From Eleusine coracana subsp. coracana (Eukaryota > Streptophyta > Magnoliopsida > Poales > Poaceae), in contig CM064430.1 in assembly GCA_032690845.1 (NCBI GenBank), positions 49,573,882 through 49,637,881 on the forward strand: a stretch of 64,000 bases of DNA, given 5' to 3'. Within the stretch, counting starts at the first letter, position 1. Every line of letters begins with the position of its first letter. A model generated the notes under the pieces. It searched no databases. It was not told the DNA's origin and saw only the letters and a program-made list of their open reading frames with translations. Positions 35,454 to 45,820 of this stretch are shown here, piece after piece. A program made the translations under genes and the position numbers.

Positions 35454-38400
35454 ATGCTTCTAGCTCTGACAATTCTCCTCCTCTCCTCGCCGGCGCCGTC
35501 GGCCGGTGACCGGTCGTTCTGCAGCCATGCCAGCGGCACGTACAAGCAAAACAGCACCTACATGTCCAACCAGAGGTCGCTCGCCGACAGACTGATCGGC
35601 GACGCGGCAAGGCTGCACTCGGCTACCGGCGCCTCCGGGGATGGCCCTGACAGGGTGTACGGCGCCGTGCTATGTCGAGGTGACTCCACGGGGCCCGACT
35701 GCGCCAGGCGCCTCCGGGAGGCCCTCGGCGGCAACGACGCTTGCGCACTCCACAGGGACGTAGCCATCTATTCTGAGCTGTACCAGCTTCGCTTCTCCGA
35801 CCAGGACTTCCTCTCCACCTTCAGCAACTCGCCGGAATGGGTCGACATCACCAATCCAAACCCCGTGCCCCATGCCGCAACTGCGCGGTTCGATAAGCTC
35901 GTCATCAAGCTGTTGAACGCCCTCGCCGACACGGCGGCGAGGCGACCAGACAGGTTCGCAGCTGGCGAGGCACCATGGTCGTGGTCCCGGGAGAAAACAG
36001 AGCACACGGTGTACGGGCTGGCGCAGTGCATGCTGGACATGCCGCCGGAGCTCTGCCGGTCATGCCTCGATGGCATCCTCGCAGAGAGGCGGCAGAAGAT
36101 CGGCAGCGACAAGATTGGCGGGGCAATCTTCGGGGCGCGATGCACCCTGCGTTACGAGATGGACCTCAAATTCTTCAACAGCACCAGCAACAGGATTCTG
36201 CCCCCTCGTAAGTTCTTGCTTAAACATGATCACCAGTGAAACACGTCTTGGCACTTCAGTTAGAGATTATAAAACCTCACCTGTGCCACAAGTGATCATT
36301 TTCATGTATCATGATCAGGGCGAAAGAGGGACCACACGCTCATGATTATCGCAACGGTCTACTCTGCCGCGGTCCTCTGTACACGTCTGATTTTCTGGAT
36401 CATCAGCATCATCAGACGGAACAAAAAAAGAAGTAAGCATATTATTCTTCTCCCAAAAATGAAGGAAAAAATATAAAGAGACCAAAATTTAGTGATGAAA
36501 AATGGCAGCTAGCCCAATATAAAACTAATGAGGAGAGGCACATTTTAGGAAAAATAAACTCAGTGGAGCAGCCGGAGAACTTTGATGAGGTACTGAGGCT
36601 ATGGAGGATTGAAGACGCTAGTTTGGACTTCTCATTGTATGATTTCTCTCAAATTGCTGACGCTACAGAAAACTTCTCACCGGACAGCATATTAGGAGAG
36701 GGTGGCTTTGGTCCAGTTTACAAGGTATTTCCTTGTTTTTGCCAAGTGATATATCACTATTATAAAATTCTGCTGATGGCTTCATATAAACATGGAGTGA
36801 TGTAATTTGGCAGGGAGTACTTCCAGATGGACAAGTGGTCGCAATAAAAAGGCTGTCTGCACGGTCAAAACAAGGTCTAGTTGAGTTCAAAAATGAGATC
36901 CAAGTTATAGCAAAACTTCAGCATAAAAACCTTGTTAGGCTACTTGGTTGTTGCATACATGAAGAAGAGAAGATGTTGATCTACGAATATCTGCAGAACA
37001 AAAGCCTGGACCACTTCATTTTTGGCATGCTCTTAATGTTATTAAGTGCTCATTTTAAAATTTTGATTCCGTATTTTAAATGGGGTTTTTGTCTGTGGGA
37101 CACTCAATAAACATGATTTTGTCTATTGGACATCAAAACTTTATATTTTGCCTCTCGGACACTCAGAAATTGTCACTTTTGTCTGTAGAACATTTTAGTA
37201 GGAGAAGTGAATATTCTTAATATTTTTATCTCAATCCACACAATGCATTTGCAACTTCAAATTTGGCACAAATATATATTGGTGCATTTGTTATACTGTG
37301 TTTTTTGACAGATTTATTGTTGATGTTTGAATGAATTTTCAACAAAGAAAATATTTATTTTCAAAATAAATTTGTGCAAATAATCAACTAAAAATTAAGA
37401 AAGATCACATGGATAGAAAATGTAACAATGTATAATTGTGTCAAATTTCAACTTGCAATGTCTTTTGTGCATTAAGATAAAAATGTTGCAAATATTCACT
37501 TCTCCTGGTAAAGTGTTCTACAGACAAAAGTCATAATTTTTAGTGTCCCGGAGAAAAATATAAGGTTGCAGTGTCTAACAGACAAAACCATGTTTATTGA
37601 GTGTCCTACAGACAAAAGTCCTTATGCATAACACACACTTATGCTTGAGTTATTCTTGTAGATCCAATCAGACGGGCAACACTAAAATGGAAGACACCAA
37701 TAAGAATAATCGAGGGAATAGCACAAGGGCTCCTGTACCTTCACAATCACTCACGATTGCGCATCATCCATAGGGACTTGAAAGCAAGCAATATTCTGTT
37801 AGATTCTGAGTTAAACCCTAAGATTTCTGATTTTGGCATGGCAAGAATATTTCCATCTGATGCCACACAAGCAACAGCAAGTAGAATTGTGGGCACATAG
37901 TAAGAATTAAACTACTTCTATGCTTCTTTTACTTACTAATGTCTAATAAAGAATTTGCTCTTTGACAACTGCATCCACCTTTTGTAGTGGATACATGGCT
38001 CCTGAATATGCATCCGATGGCCTTCTCTCAATCAAGTCAGATGTTTTCAGTTTCGGTGTCCTACTTCTTGAGATTATAACTGGAAAGAGGAGCTCAGGTT
38101 TTCAGCACTGTGGAGAATTTTACAACCTTCTTGAATATGTAAGCAACTAAGAATTAATAATATGTACAAATTGGTGAAAGAAAAGTTCTGCTTACAATAA
38201 GATTCCAAACAATCCTAAAAAATCCCTCAAAAAAAGATTCCAAACACTCCAACACATCCGTTAACATCAATCTAAGATGTGTGTTGTAAGCCATGCTGTG
38301 TTCTTACTTCTTGTTATGGTACAAAATATGGGGCTTTTTCGATTGTGTTTTATACTTATCCTGTCATATGTTTGAAGCTATATATAAACAGCACAATGAT

Positions 38401-38737
38401 ATACCACCTACACATGTAAAAACATATTTTTATTTTTCAGGCATGGGAACTATGGAAAGATAGAAGATGGAACGAGTTCACTGATCAATCATTTGGTGAT
38501 GAATACAAACCTCGAGAGCTGATGAAATGCCTTACAGTGGCATTGTTGTGTGTTCAAGAGAAAGCTACAGATCGTCCCACAATGCCTGATGTTGTTGTCA
38601 TGCTTAGCAATGATGGCGTTACCTTGGCAGAACCAAGGCGACCAGCTTACACCTATATGAGATTAGATGTGTCAGTAAATGTCACTGCATTGTATAGTAG
38701 GAATGAAATCACCATCACATCTACAGATGGGAGATAG
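35454..38737 (+). CDS. CRK-B: cysteine-rich receptor-like kinase, intact
   Basis: Predicted plasma-membrane receptor kinase. Seven exons fit phase: 35454-36207, 36319-36432, 36564-36724, 36814-37024, 37662-37899, 37988-38138, 38441-38737, giving 641 residues. I chose the Met at 35454 because MLLALTILLLSSPAPSAG is a signal peptide; an in-frame Met at 35415 would add 13 residues. The first DUF26 has C-X8-C-X2-R (LCRGDSTGPDCARR), so its third cysteine is missing. The second is standard (QCMLDMPPELCRSC). The transmembrane segment is in exon 2. Kinase: LGEGGFG (333), Lys 355, HRD Asp 452, DFG Asp 470. Intron 4 (37025-37661) must use a GC donor (TTTG then GCATGC) to restore FIFDP and the frame. That intron holds a MITE. 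Confidence 0.9.
37082..37621. mobile_element. MITE with long inverted arms inside CRK-B intron 4
   Basis: The left arm (TTTTGTCTGTGGGACACTCA, AATAAACATG) pairs with the right arm (its near-complement at about 37560-37621) over more than 50 bp. Weaker pairing continues inward (GAAGTGAATATT with AATATTCACTTC). Target copies are unclear. It accounts for most of the 637-bp intron. Confidence 0.7.
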
Positions 38738-39283
38738 TTAATATGTAAGGCTGGTTCGGTTTGTGGTAGCATGTGTAACTGGATCTTCCTTATATCAGCT
38801 ATATAAACAGACTAAGACTGAGAAAAATTATGTTTGTTTTCCAAATTATCTATTACTAGCATGTCACAAAAATAGATAGGAAAATGGGAACGCAATAACA
38901 ATCCTCAATTTTCGCAATTACATGTAGACATATTCAGAAGTCATAATAGATAAGTATGAAACCGGTGTGAATATGAAGTATACGCCAAGAAATGGAAGAA
39001 AACTACAAAGTCAAATTTCAACCAATCACAGGTCTTTGGATTAGTCTTTGTGAAAATACATGCACATCACCATCTGTCAAGTCCTATTCAAATAACTCCA
39101 TGTGGGTAGCCTAAAAGTCCTGTTCCACTGTTACATTGAAAGGAACATAACTTTGACCTTTGAATTCCTTTACCTTAAAGTCAGAAAGCAAAGATGATAT
39201 TTGGCACTCACCTATGACAACTCTACCAGCAATAATGCAATACAGAGAGATGAAAGGCCGTCACATTTCAGTTCTCAATCGCA
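38738..39283. other. CRK-B 3' flank and CRK-C upstream region
   Basis: The 546-bp gap has no recognisable gene. It must hold the CRK-B 3' end and whatever promoter CRK-C has. Confidence 0.5.
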
Positions 39284-42152
39284 ATGCTATCATTATTCAA
39301 CGTAGTCCTCTTCCTCTACTGCCCAGCACCATTGGCTTCCCAGGCGAAGAATGGTACCATGTACATACCAGAAAACACCAAAAAATTGAATCTAATATCC
39401 CTCGCTGGAACAGTGATTGCCTACAACGCTGAGCTGCACTCAGCTACTGGCACAGCCAGCAGAGGTTGGGGCAAGGTCTACAGCGTGGTACCTTGCCAAG
39501 GTGATTCCAACATCTTCGACTGTCACAAGCGCCTCGTCGCAGGAAGGCACTATAAGATAGAAGTGGTCTGTTGTCCCTGAATATGTCGTCCAGAAAAGGT
39601 ATGCTTCCTGAACAACAGCAACATTAATTAGATAAAAAAATTTAATCATGATTCAACTCTGATTTGAGCTGACTATGATGAACATAAATGAATAAATTAA
39701 GGTTCACAATTCTTTTATTATACATGTAAATATTTGGAGGCTCTATCCTACCTTCATCCAAAATGGGTAGAAACAAAATGCAAACTTCACTCCACTATTC
39801 TAAGGAACGAATGGAACCTCATGGCTTCTGGATGATCAGGAACGCTGGTGCTGGCAGTGGCAACAATATTAGAAACAGCACACAATTTACATATATTACT
39901 TTGTTAAAAACCCATACATTTTTTTCTTCAAAATAGTAAAGAAGCACTTGCAGTAGCTAGAAATATTCAGGCAGTTATGTATACACTATGCAAAGCAAAG
40001 GAAAAACTCTTGCCTTTTGGCTAACACATATTGTTTCGTATTTCATAAAAAGTGGCAGTGGCAGCAATATTAAAAACAGTAAGCAATTTACATATATTAA
40101 TTCGTTAAAGCCCATTTTCTCTTCAAAATAAAAAAGAAGCACTTCCAGTAGCTGGAAATATTCAGACAGCTACGTATGAACTATGCACAGCGAAGGAAAA
40201 GAGAAAACTTGCCTTTTGGTTAACACATACTGTTTATTTCATCAAAAGTATCAATAGATCCTTCAGTTGTCTTATCAAAGTACCACTCAATTGACTTATG
40301 CACGGATGTACCGATGTACGGATAACACAGCAGATATCTTGGTTGCAATTGGAGGTTTCCTTCTTGTAGTTTCCATTTCTGGCTTGGTTATTCATATATG
40401 GATCAAGACACAACGTCAAAGAGGTATGCATTAGCAGAATAACAATTCTTCAAAGCATAAGAAATACATGCTTTTATTATTCTTATCTGACATGTATCAA
40501 TAACATAAAATTTCACTATTACTTTTCAGAACAAGCAATATTAAAGTTGCAGCGATTGTCTTTGGTAATACAAAGTGTGATAAATCTGTGGAGGATGGAA
40601 GGAGGCAACCTGCTGGAATTTTCACAGCATAATTACTCCCAGATAAAAGAAGCCACGGATAACTTTTCATCCCACAATAAACTGGGACAAGGTGGCTTCG
40701 GTCCTGTATACAAGGTAACTATGTCATTACATTGCAAATGTAATCCAAAATATAGCGCTTGCTGTATATGTTACTGTAGTTCATAGCGAAAGAGAGATCT
40801 TCTGCAATTATACATAGGTGTTTGTATTATCATCAAAATGCTTATACAGGACTCGTATTGCTAAGTTTAAGCAGAGCCAGCTATGGAGTTGGAAAAAATA
40901 ATAGTTTTGGTCTTTTCATTTGACTAACCCCAGGGCCGATTGACCAGTGGACTTAAGATAGCAGTAAAGAGATTAGAAAATTGTTCATTACAAGGTTTAC
41001 AGGAGTTCCAAAGCGAAAGCCAGCTCATAGCAAAGCTTCAACACAGGAATCTTGTTAAGCTGCTGGGTTACTGCACTAAAGGAGATAGAGAAAAGATGCT
41101 TGTATACGAATACATGGAAAATAAAAGCCTAGATTACTTTATATTTGGTAAGAATCATCTTTTGTATATGTTACATGCGTCATGTTGCCTGATAGTTCTC
41201 CAACATGTTCTAATTTATTGTTCATATTCTGCAGATAATGTAAAAGGACAACAACTAAACTGGTCCAAACGCCTGCATATAATTGATGGGATAGCTCAAG
41301 GACTTCTTTATCTTCATAATTATTCACGACTATGTGTTGTGCATAGGGACTTAAAAGCAAGTAACATTCTCTTGGATAGTAAAATGAATCCAAAAATATC
41401 TGATTTCGGGATGGCAAGAATATTCTGTTCAAACATGACAGAATCATATACCACCAGAATAGTAGGCACACAGTAAGAATACATGCACCAGTGCATTTTC
41501 AGTATTAGAAGTGTTTATTTTAGAAAAAAGATCACTCAAGCGTGTCATCATTAATATCAAAATCGCCCGTTTCACATTGCTGACATGTGTCGATTTTACT
41601 TCAATCATTCAGTGGATACATACCTCCTGAATATGCTGTTCAAGGAGTATGCTCCATCAAGTCGGATGTTTTTAGCTTTGGAGTATTGGCGTTGGAAATC
41701 ATCAGCTCAAAAAGGACAGCCCACTTCTACCAATACAATGGAATACTATATAATCTCATTTCCTACGTGAGTGTGATTATTCTATATAAAACCTTGCACT
41801 TTTAGCTTTGCATACATATTTACTCTAAAATGTAGTATATATTTTGTTTGTTCACTAGAATACACTGCTTTGGTAGGCTTGGCAACTTTGGAATGATGGA
41901 AAATGGGGGGAACTCATTTATTCTCCTATAGGCATTGGATATCAAGAGATAGAAAGGTACATTCATGTGGCACTTTTATGTGTTCAAGAAAGAGCAGAAC
42001 ACCGACCTGATATGGAGTGTGTTGTTAAAATGCTAAACACCAAGGATGTGAGCTTACCCAGGCCTACTCATCCAGCTTACTTTCATGTCAATCCTAGCGA
42101 GGAAGAAGTCTCATCATGCAGCGTTACTATTAGTATTACATTAGAAAGGTAG
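39284..42152 (+). pseudogene. CRK-C: receptor-like kinase with broken ectodomain and intact kinase
   Basis: The N-terminal piece (39284-39580) has a signal-like start (MLSLFNVVLFLYC) and part of a first DUF26 (ELHSATGTASRGWGKVYS, then C-X8-C-X2-R), then a stop. The second DUF26 is absent. A transmembrane exon (40331-40423, VAIGGFLLVVSISGLVI) and kinase exons 40530-40714, 40934-41147, 41235-41472, 41613-41766, 41877-42152 are all open and in phase. Kinase motifs are present: LGQGGFG, IAVKRL, VVHRDLKASN, DFGMARIF. The APE motif reads PPE. The closest relative is CRK-D. No frame joins the signal peptide to the membrane exon, so I call it a pseudogene. A shorter transcript making a membrane-bound or soluble kinase is possible. 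Confidence 0.75.
39852..40250 (+). repeat. Tandem duplication where the CRK-C second DUF26 should be
   Basis: Two units of about 200 bp (39852-40050 and 40052-40250) share TGGCAGTGGCA, CAATTTACATATATTA, AAGAAGCACTT and CTTGCCTTTTGG-like blocks with moderate divergence. Neither unit encodes DUF26 sequence. Confidence 0.75.
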
Positions 42153-42380
42153 ATTCAAACATTGCTAACACTGAGAAAGATACTTGTTGAGTTTACTTGC
42201 ATCAAGAAGAAAATGGTTCTATTAATATATTAACTTCGTTTGATTTTAGTCTCAACTTTATGTGTCGAGCACATTTTACAGTTTGTTTGAAGTTGAAAAA
42301 TTAATGGGTCTATTTTTTAAACGACAATGTCAGTGACATAGAAGCATTTTCAAGACCACATAAGAGGCAGTTACAAGTTA

Positions 42381-42474
42381 CTCTCTCCGTTTTTCTATTG
42401 ATGACATTAACAGAGCATGTTTATCTCAAGGTAAACATGGTGTCCTAAAGTCATCAACAATGAAACTGAGGGAG
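42381..42474. mobile_element. Short Stowaway-like MITE
   Basis: A 94-bp element has ends CTCTCTCCGTTTTTCTATTG and CAATGAAACTGAGGGAG and TA target copies (42379-42380 and 42475-42476). Confidence 0.8.
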
Positions 42475-42476
42475 TA

Positions 42477-43440
42477 CAACACAATGACATAAGGGAAAAA
42501 AAAGAGAGTAGTAGTGGTACCTTATTATTTCTTCAGTTACAAATTCTGTTAGAGAACTTCTCAAGTGGTACACAACCTGATCACACTGATGTCCATTTAC
42601 CATCTGGATTTGATAGAACTAAAGGGAGTACCAACTGCAAATGTAGCACATACAGAATGGTGCTGCAGTAAATCATAGCATTGCTATGGATTCAATTGAT
42701 AACTGGTGTCATCAACCTCAAACTAGCTTTATTTATCCTTTATTTAAAGGGAAATTGTTGATCCTCTAGAGTCTAGACTATCATAGGAAAGGAAAAATTT
42801 TGAGAGCCATTCACTACAATATCCACATTCAGTTCAGGGAGAGTTTATTTCTGCCTTCCAGTCAGCAATTAGTGTGTACTCTGTAAATCTGTACTCTAGT
42901 ACCTGAGCTTCGCGCCTTCGAAGACAGCCAGGCCAACGAGACATAAGAGCCACCGCATCTTCCCTCATTTCGTGCTTCAATCACAGATTCGCAATTCAAT
43001 GTGGAGCAACCTAACAGCATATTCCACTCCCCATGAACCGGATACCGAAGACTGCATGGGACGCCGGTGCTAAACTTATTTAATCGAAAAGGTAGAACAA
43101 GTAGATGACTCACAGAGGCCAACAGGGTTACCCTTTGTCGCTGAGGTGGCGACCCGCGCAATAGAGGTCACGGCCCTAGCCGTAATGAGCAGGGTGCTTC
43201 ATCGGCAGCCAGTCGAAGGACCCGGAAAGGTCACCGACGCTGCTCGCCGCCAGTTCCGCCGCGCTCTCTTTCCTTGCCCGTCTCGTTTGACCCACAGTAC
43301 GTTGGTTGGGCCGTGAGCTCACTCAGCCGATCTATATAATGTATGCTTACCATGATGCAAAGTCACATATGTAACGGAATTTCATATAAGACATAACAAA
43401 AAAGTAAAATCAGTGCTACTACAGTCAGAATTAAAAAACC
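42477..43440. other. No firm gene; short minus-strand coding-like tail
   Basis: Mostly intergenic. On the minus strand near 43175-43260 a GC-rich stretch reads VGDLSGSFDWLPMKHPAHYG and then stops. It has no start codon in reach and I do not recognise it. Confidence 0.3.
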
Positions 43441-43640
43441 ATTGAAAAATGACCAGTTTTCGTGGTTTTTGACAAAACCGCTCCGGTCCGATTTTACCGG
43501 ATGTCCGGTTTATCGAAAAAACTGACCTTGTGTACTATAGCAAAACGGTTTTCGGTCAGTTTTTCCGGTTTACCGAGCCGGTTTTTAACGAGAAGAAAAC
43601 TATTATTATACTGGTTTTTTAATCCTTGACTATAGTAATA
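43441..43640. repeat. Degenerate CGGTTTT-rich repeat
   Basis: Many variants of CGGTTT and AAACCG occur in a row. It is similar in flavour to the CCGGTTAACC-rich block at 49990-50390. Confidence 0.5.
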
Positions 43641-43859
43641 GGTTCTGGGTTTGACATGAACAGAGGAACCCACAACTATATAGTGTATGCTTTCTTTTTT
43701 TTGTTTCTCACTACACAAATATCGGTTACACTTCAACTTTTGCATGATGATAAATAATTGTATTTTCTATCCACTCATATTTTTGCTCGAATTTTTTATG
43801 CACTATATAGATATAATAAAAAGTGGGCACGGAGCACCATAAGGATACTTTCTCGATGG
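43641..43859. other. No gene seen
   Basis: AT-rich spacer. Confidence 0.5.
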
Positions 43860-44188
43860 AGGCGATAGCCTGTGTAGAGAGGGTATGGCATTGGCAAGTG
43901 ATCTGCTATTTGAAAGGCTCACCTGGCATGTGACAATATCAATGTGATCGGGAGCATCAAAGGAGTACGGGGCCTTATGGGCAGGTTCTCCGAGAGATTC
44001 AGATGGGAGCTAAAAGTTTTGAGTCTTTTGATTTTGTTCATGAGGGACATGACTCAAACAGTCCGCCCACTCACTAGTTAGAGGCTCTATCTACCATGAC
44101 GTAGGTAGACAAGTTTGGTTTCTTGCACCTCTGCTGGTATTTGTACCTCTGTCTGATTAATAAAGCAGAGGTTATCTAAAAAAAGAAG
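43860..44188 (+). mobile_element. 5'-truncated LINE, RNase H end
   Basis: Plus-strand frames contain YGQVLREIQMGAKSFESFDF and VHEGHDSN, like the C-terminal RNase H part of plant LINEs. A polyadenylation-like AATAAAG and a short A tail follow (about 44158-44186). Stops and shifts show it is dead. Confidence 0.65.
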
Positions 44189-45427
44189 AGTGACATGAGC
44201 AATAAGTTAGACTGTTTTCCTCAACAAAAAAAAATCGGCTACTAGGTTGGTTGGAATATTGAGTTAGTTCGTTGTGTTAGTCAAGCAAGAAGAATCCTAG
44301 AGCGGTAGAATCCTGAAGCAGTCAATCTCTAGGAGGGCGACTTCCAGTGATAGACGCAAGATTTTCAAATTGGATGTACAAAAAATTAACCAGTGATATT
44401 AGATAACTAAATATGCATGGCTGATATACGGATGGTGCTGCTAAAGTCGATTTTGGTCAAGCTCTCTAGAGTTTTTTTTTTTGTTGCACGTTGAAAATAG
44501 ATGTAACCTATTTGATGTTTGAAGCTCAAATAACTCTACTTCAGCCTTACTTTTAAGCATACAACATAAGACACATATAAAACTTTAGATTTTTTGGCAA
44601 AAATATTGGATCCACAAATGTACACACTTGACCACGCTGTCCGCCCATGCTTCCACATCATTCTTCGTGTTATCTTGTGTTTCCGTGGCCAGTCCGGCTA
44701 ATTGACCTTGAACCAGTCCATTTTGAGATCAAAACTGCAAATTCGACAATTAACTCTGACTGTAACAGTGCGTAATTGATTTGTGCATGCTAGACATCAA
44801 CAAAAGACGAACTTATCCAGTTTCAACCATCGCTGCTGCACTTCAGATTACTGACCGTCACCGCTTGATACTTTCAGATTTCAACAGGACAGGAGTCAGT
44901 GGGGAAAAATGTACTAATTGTTAGGTGTCGACGTCCGGCATTAATTCCGAGGTTCAGAAGTCTCGACCTTCCCTTTCCATCGCGACCAATTTCTGCACCC
45001 TTTTGTAGCGATGTGCATTTGTATTATGGAGCCGGAAGGCTGCTGTGCTGTGTCGCTGCTCCAACTGGTATATAGTGTCACTTCTCTTACTTATTGGGTG
45101 AGAAAAGAAAACTGAGCATCGCTCAAACTAGTAGTCCTGGAGATCACATCAGTTGTGACTGTTGAGAGCTTCCTCGATTGAATTCCGCGGTTAACATGTG
45201 ACCTGTTCACCGATCCTGCAGTGCAAGTTCCACAAAGTCAATAATAATTGTTGACCAGTCAGTAAAACTGTAAAAGGAACCCAAAAGCTTTACAGGATGT
45301 GATCAATTCCTCTCAAGGATAACATATGACAATACTCTGCAGCTACGTACATGACCCTGTTATGCTTACATCTTCATCCGAAGCAAATGAAATAGCAGAA
45401 CAAAGCTGAGAAATTAACATTAAGTTT
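44189..45427. other. No gene seen
   Basis: Intergenic sequence with no recognisable coding region or repeat. Confidence 0.5.
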
Positions 45428-45673
45428 TTGACCTGAATACTCTAGCATGAATATCACAGCTTTTTCATAGACATGTGGGCCCCTTTTCCAAAACAAGGTG
45501 TCAACAATTTAACAAAACTATGTTGTGGTCATAATATGAACTTGTACGACATTCTTTTGAATATGTGAACAGGACTCAATATTCAAGACCGATAAAGTTT
45601 AATTGGAATACATTCTATACTTTATGAAATTGACCACGATTCTTCTCTTGCTCCACAACTTACTCAAGGTCAA
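45428..45673 (+). promoter_or_regulatory. Three W-boxes upstream of CRK-D
   Basis: TTGACC at 45428-45433 and 45630-45635 on the plus strand, and on the minus strand at 45668-45673, all within 400 bp of the chosen start. WRKY control is inferred. Confidence 0.35.
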
Positions 45674-45820
45674 AGGTAGGGCTACTTTTCCTGGTAAAAC
45701 CAAAACTTTTCTACTGACGGAAAGCCAAGGCGATGCCTATATTACATGAGATGCCAATGCCTGTGCTTCATGTATCCAAACCCACGAGTCTCATACACAA
45801 ACAGTTTTTCTGCCACACCA

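Noticed and set aside
43175..43260. Minus-strand peptide ending DWLPMKHPAHYG
   Set aside because: It has no start codon in reach and no family recognised, so it is noted only as a possible gene remnant.
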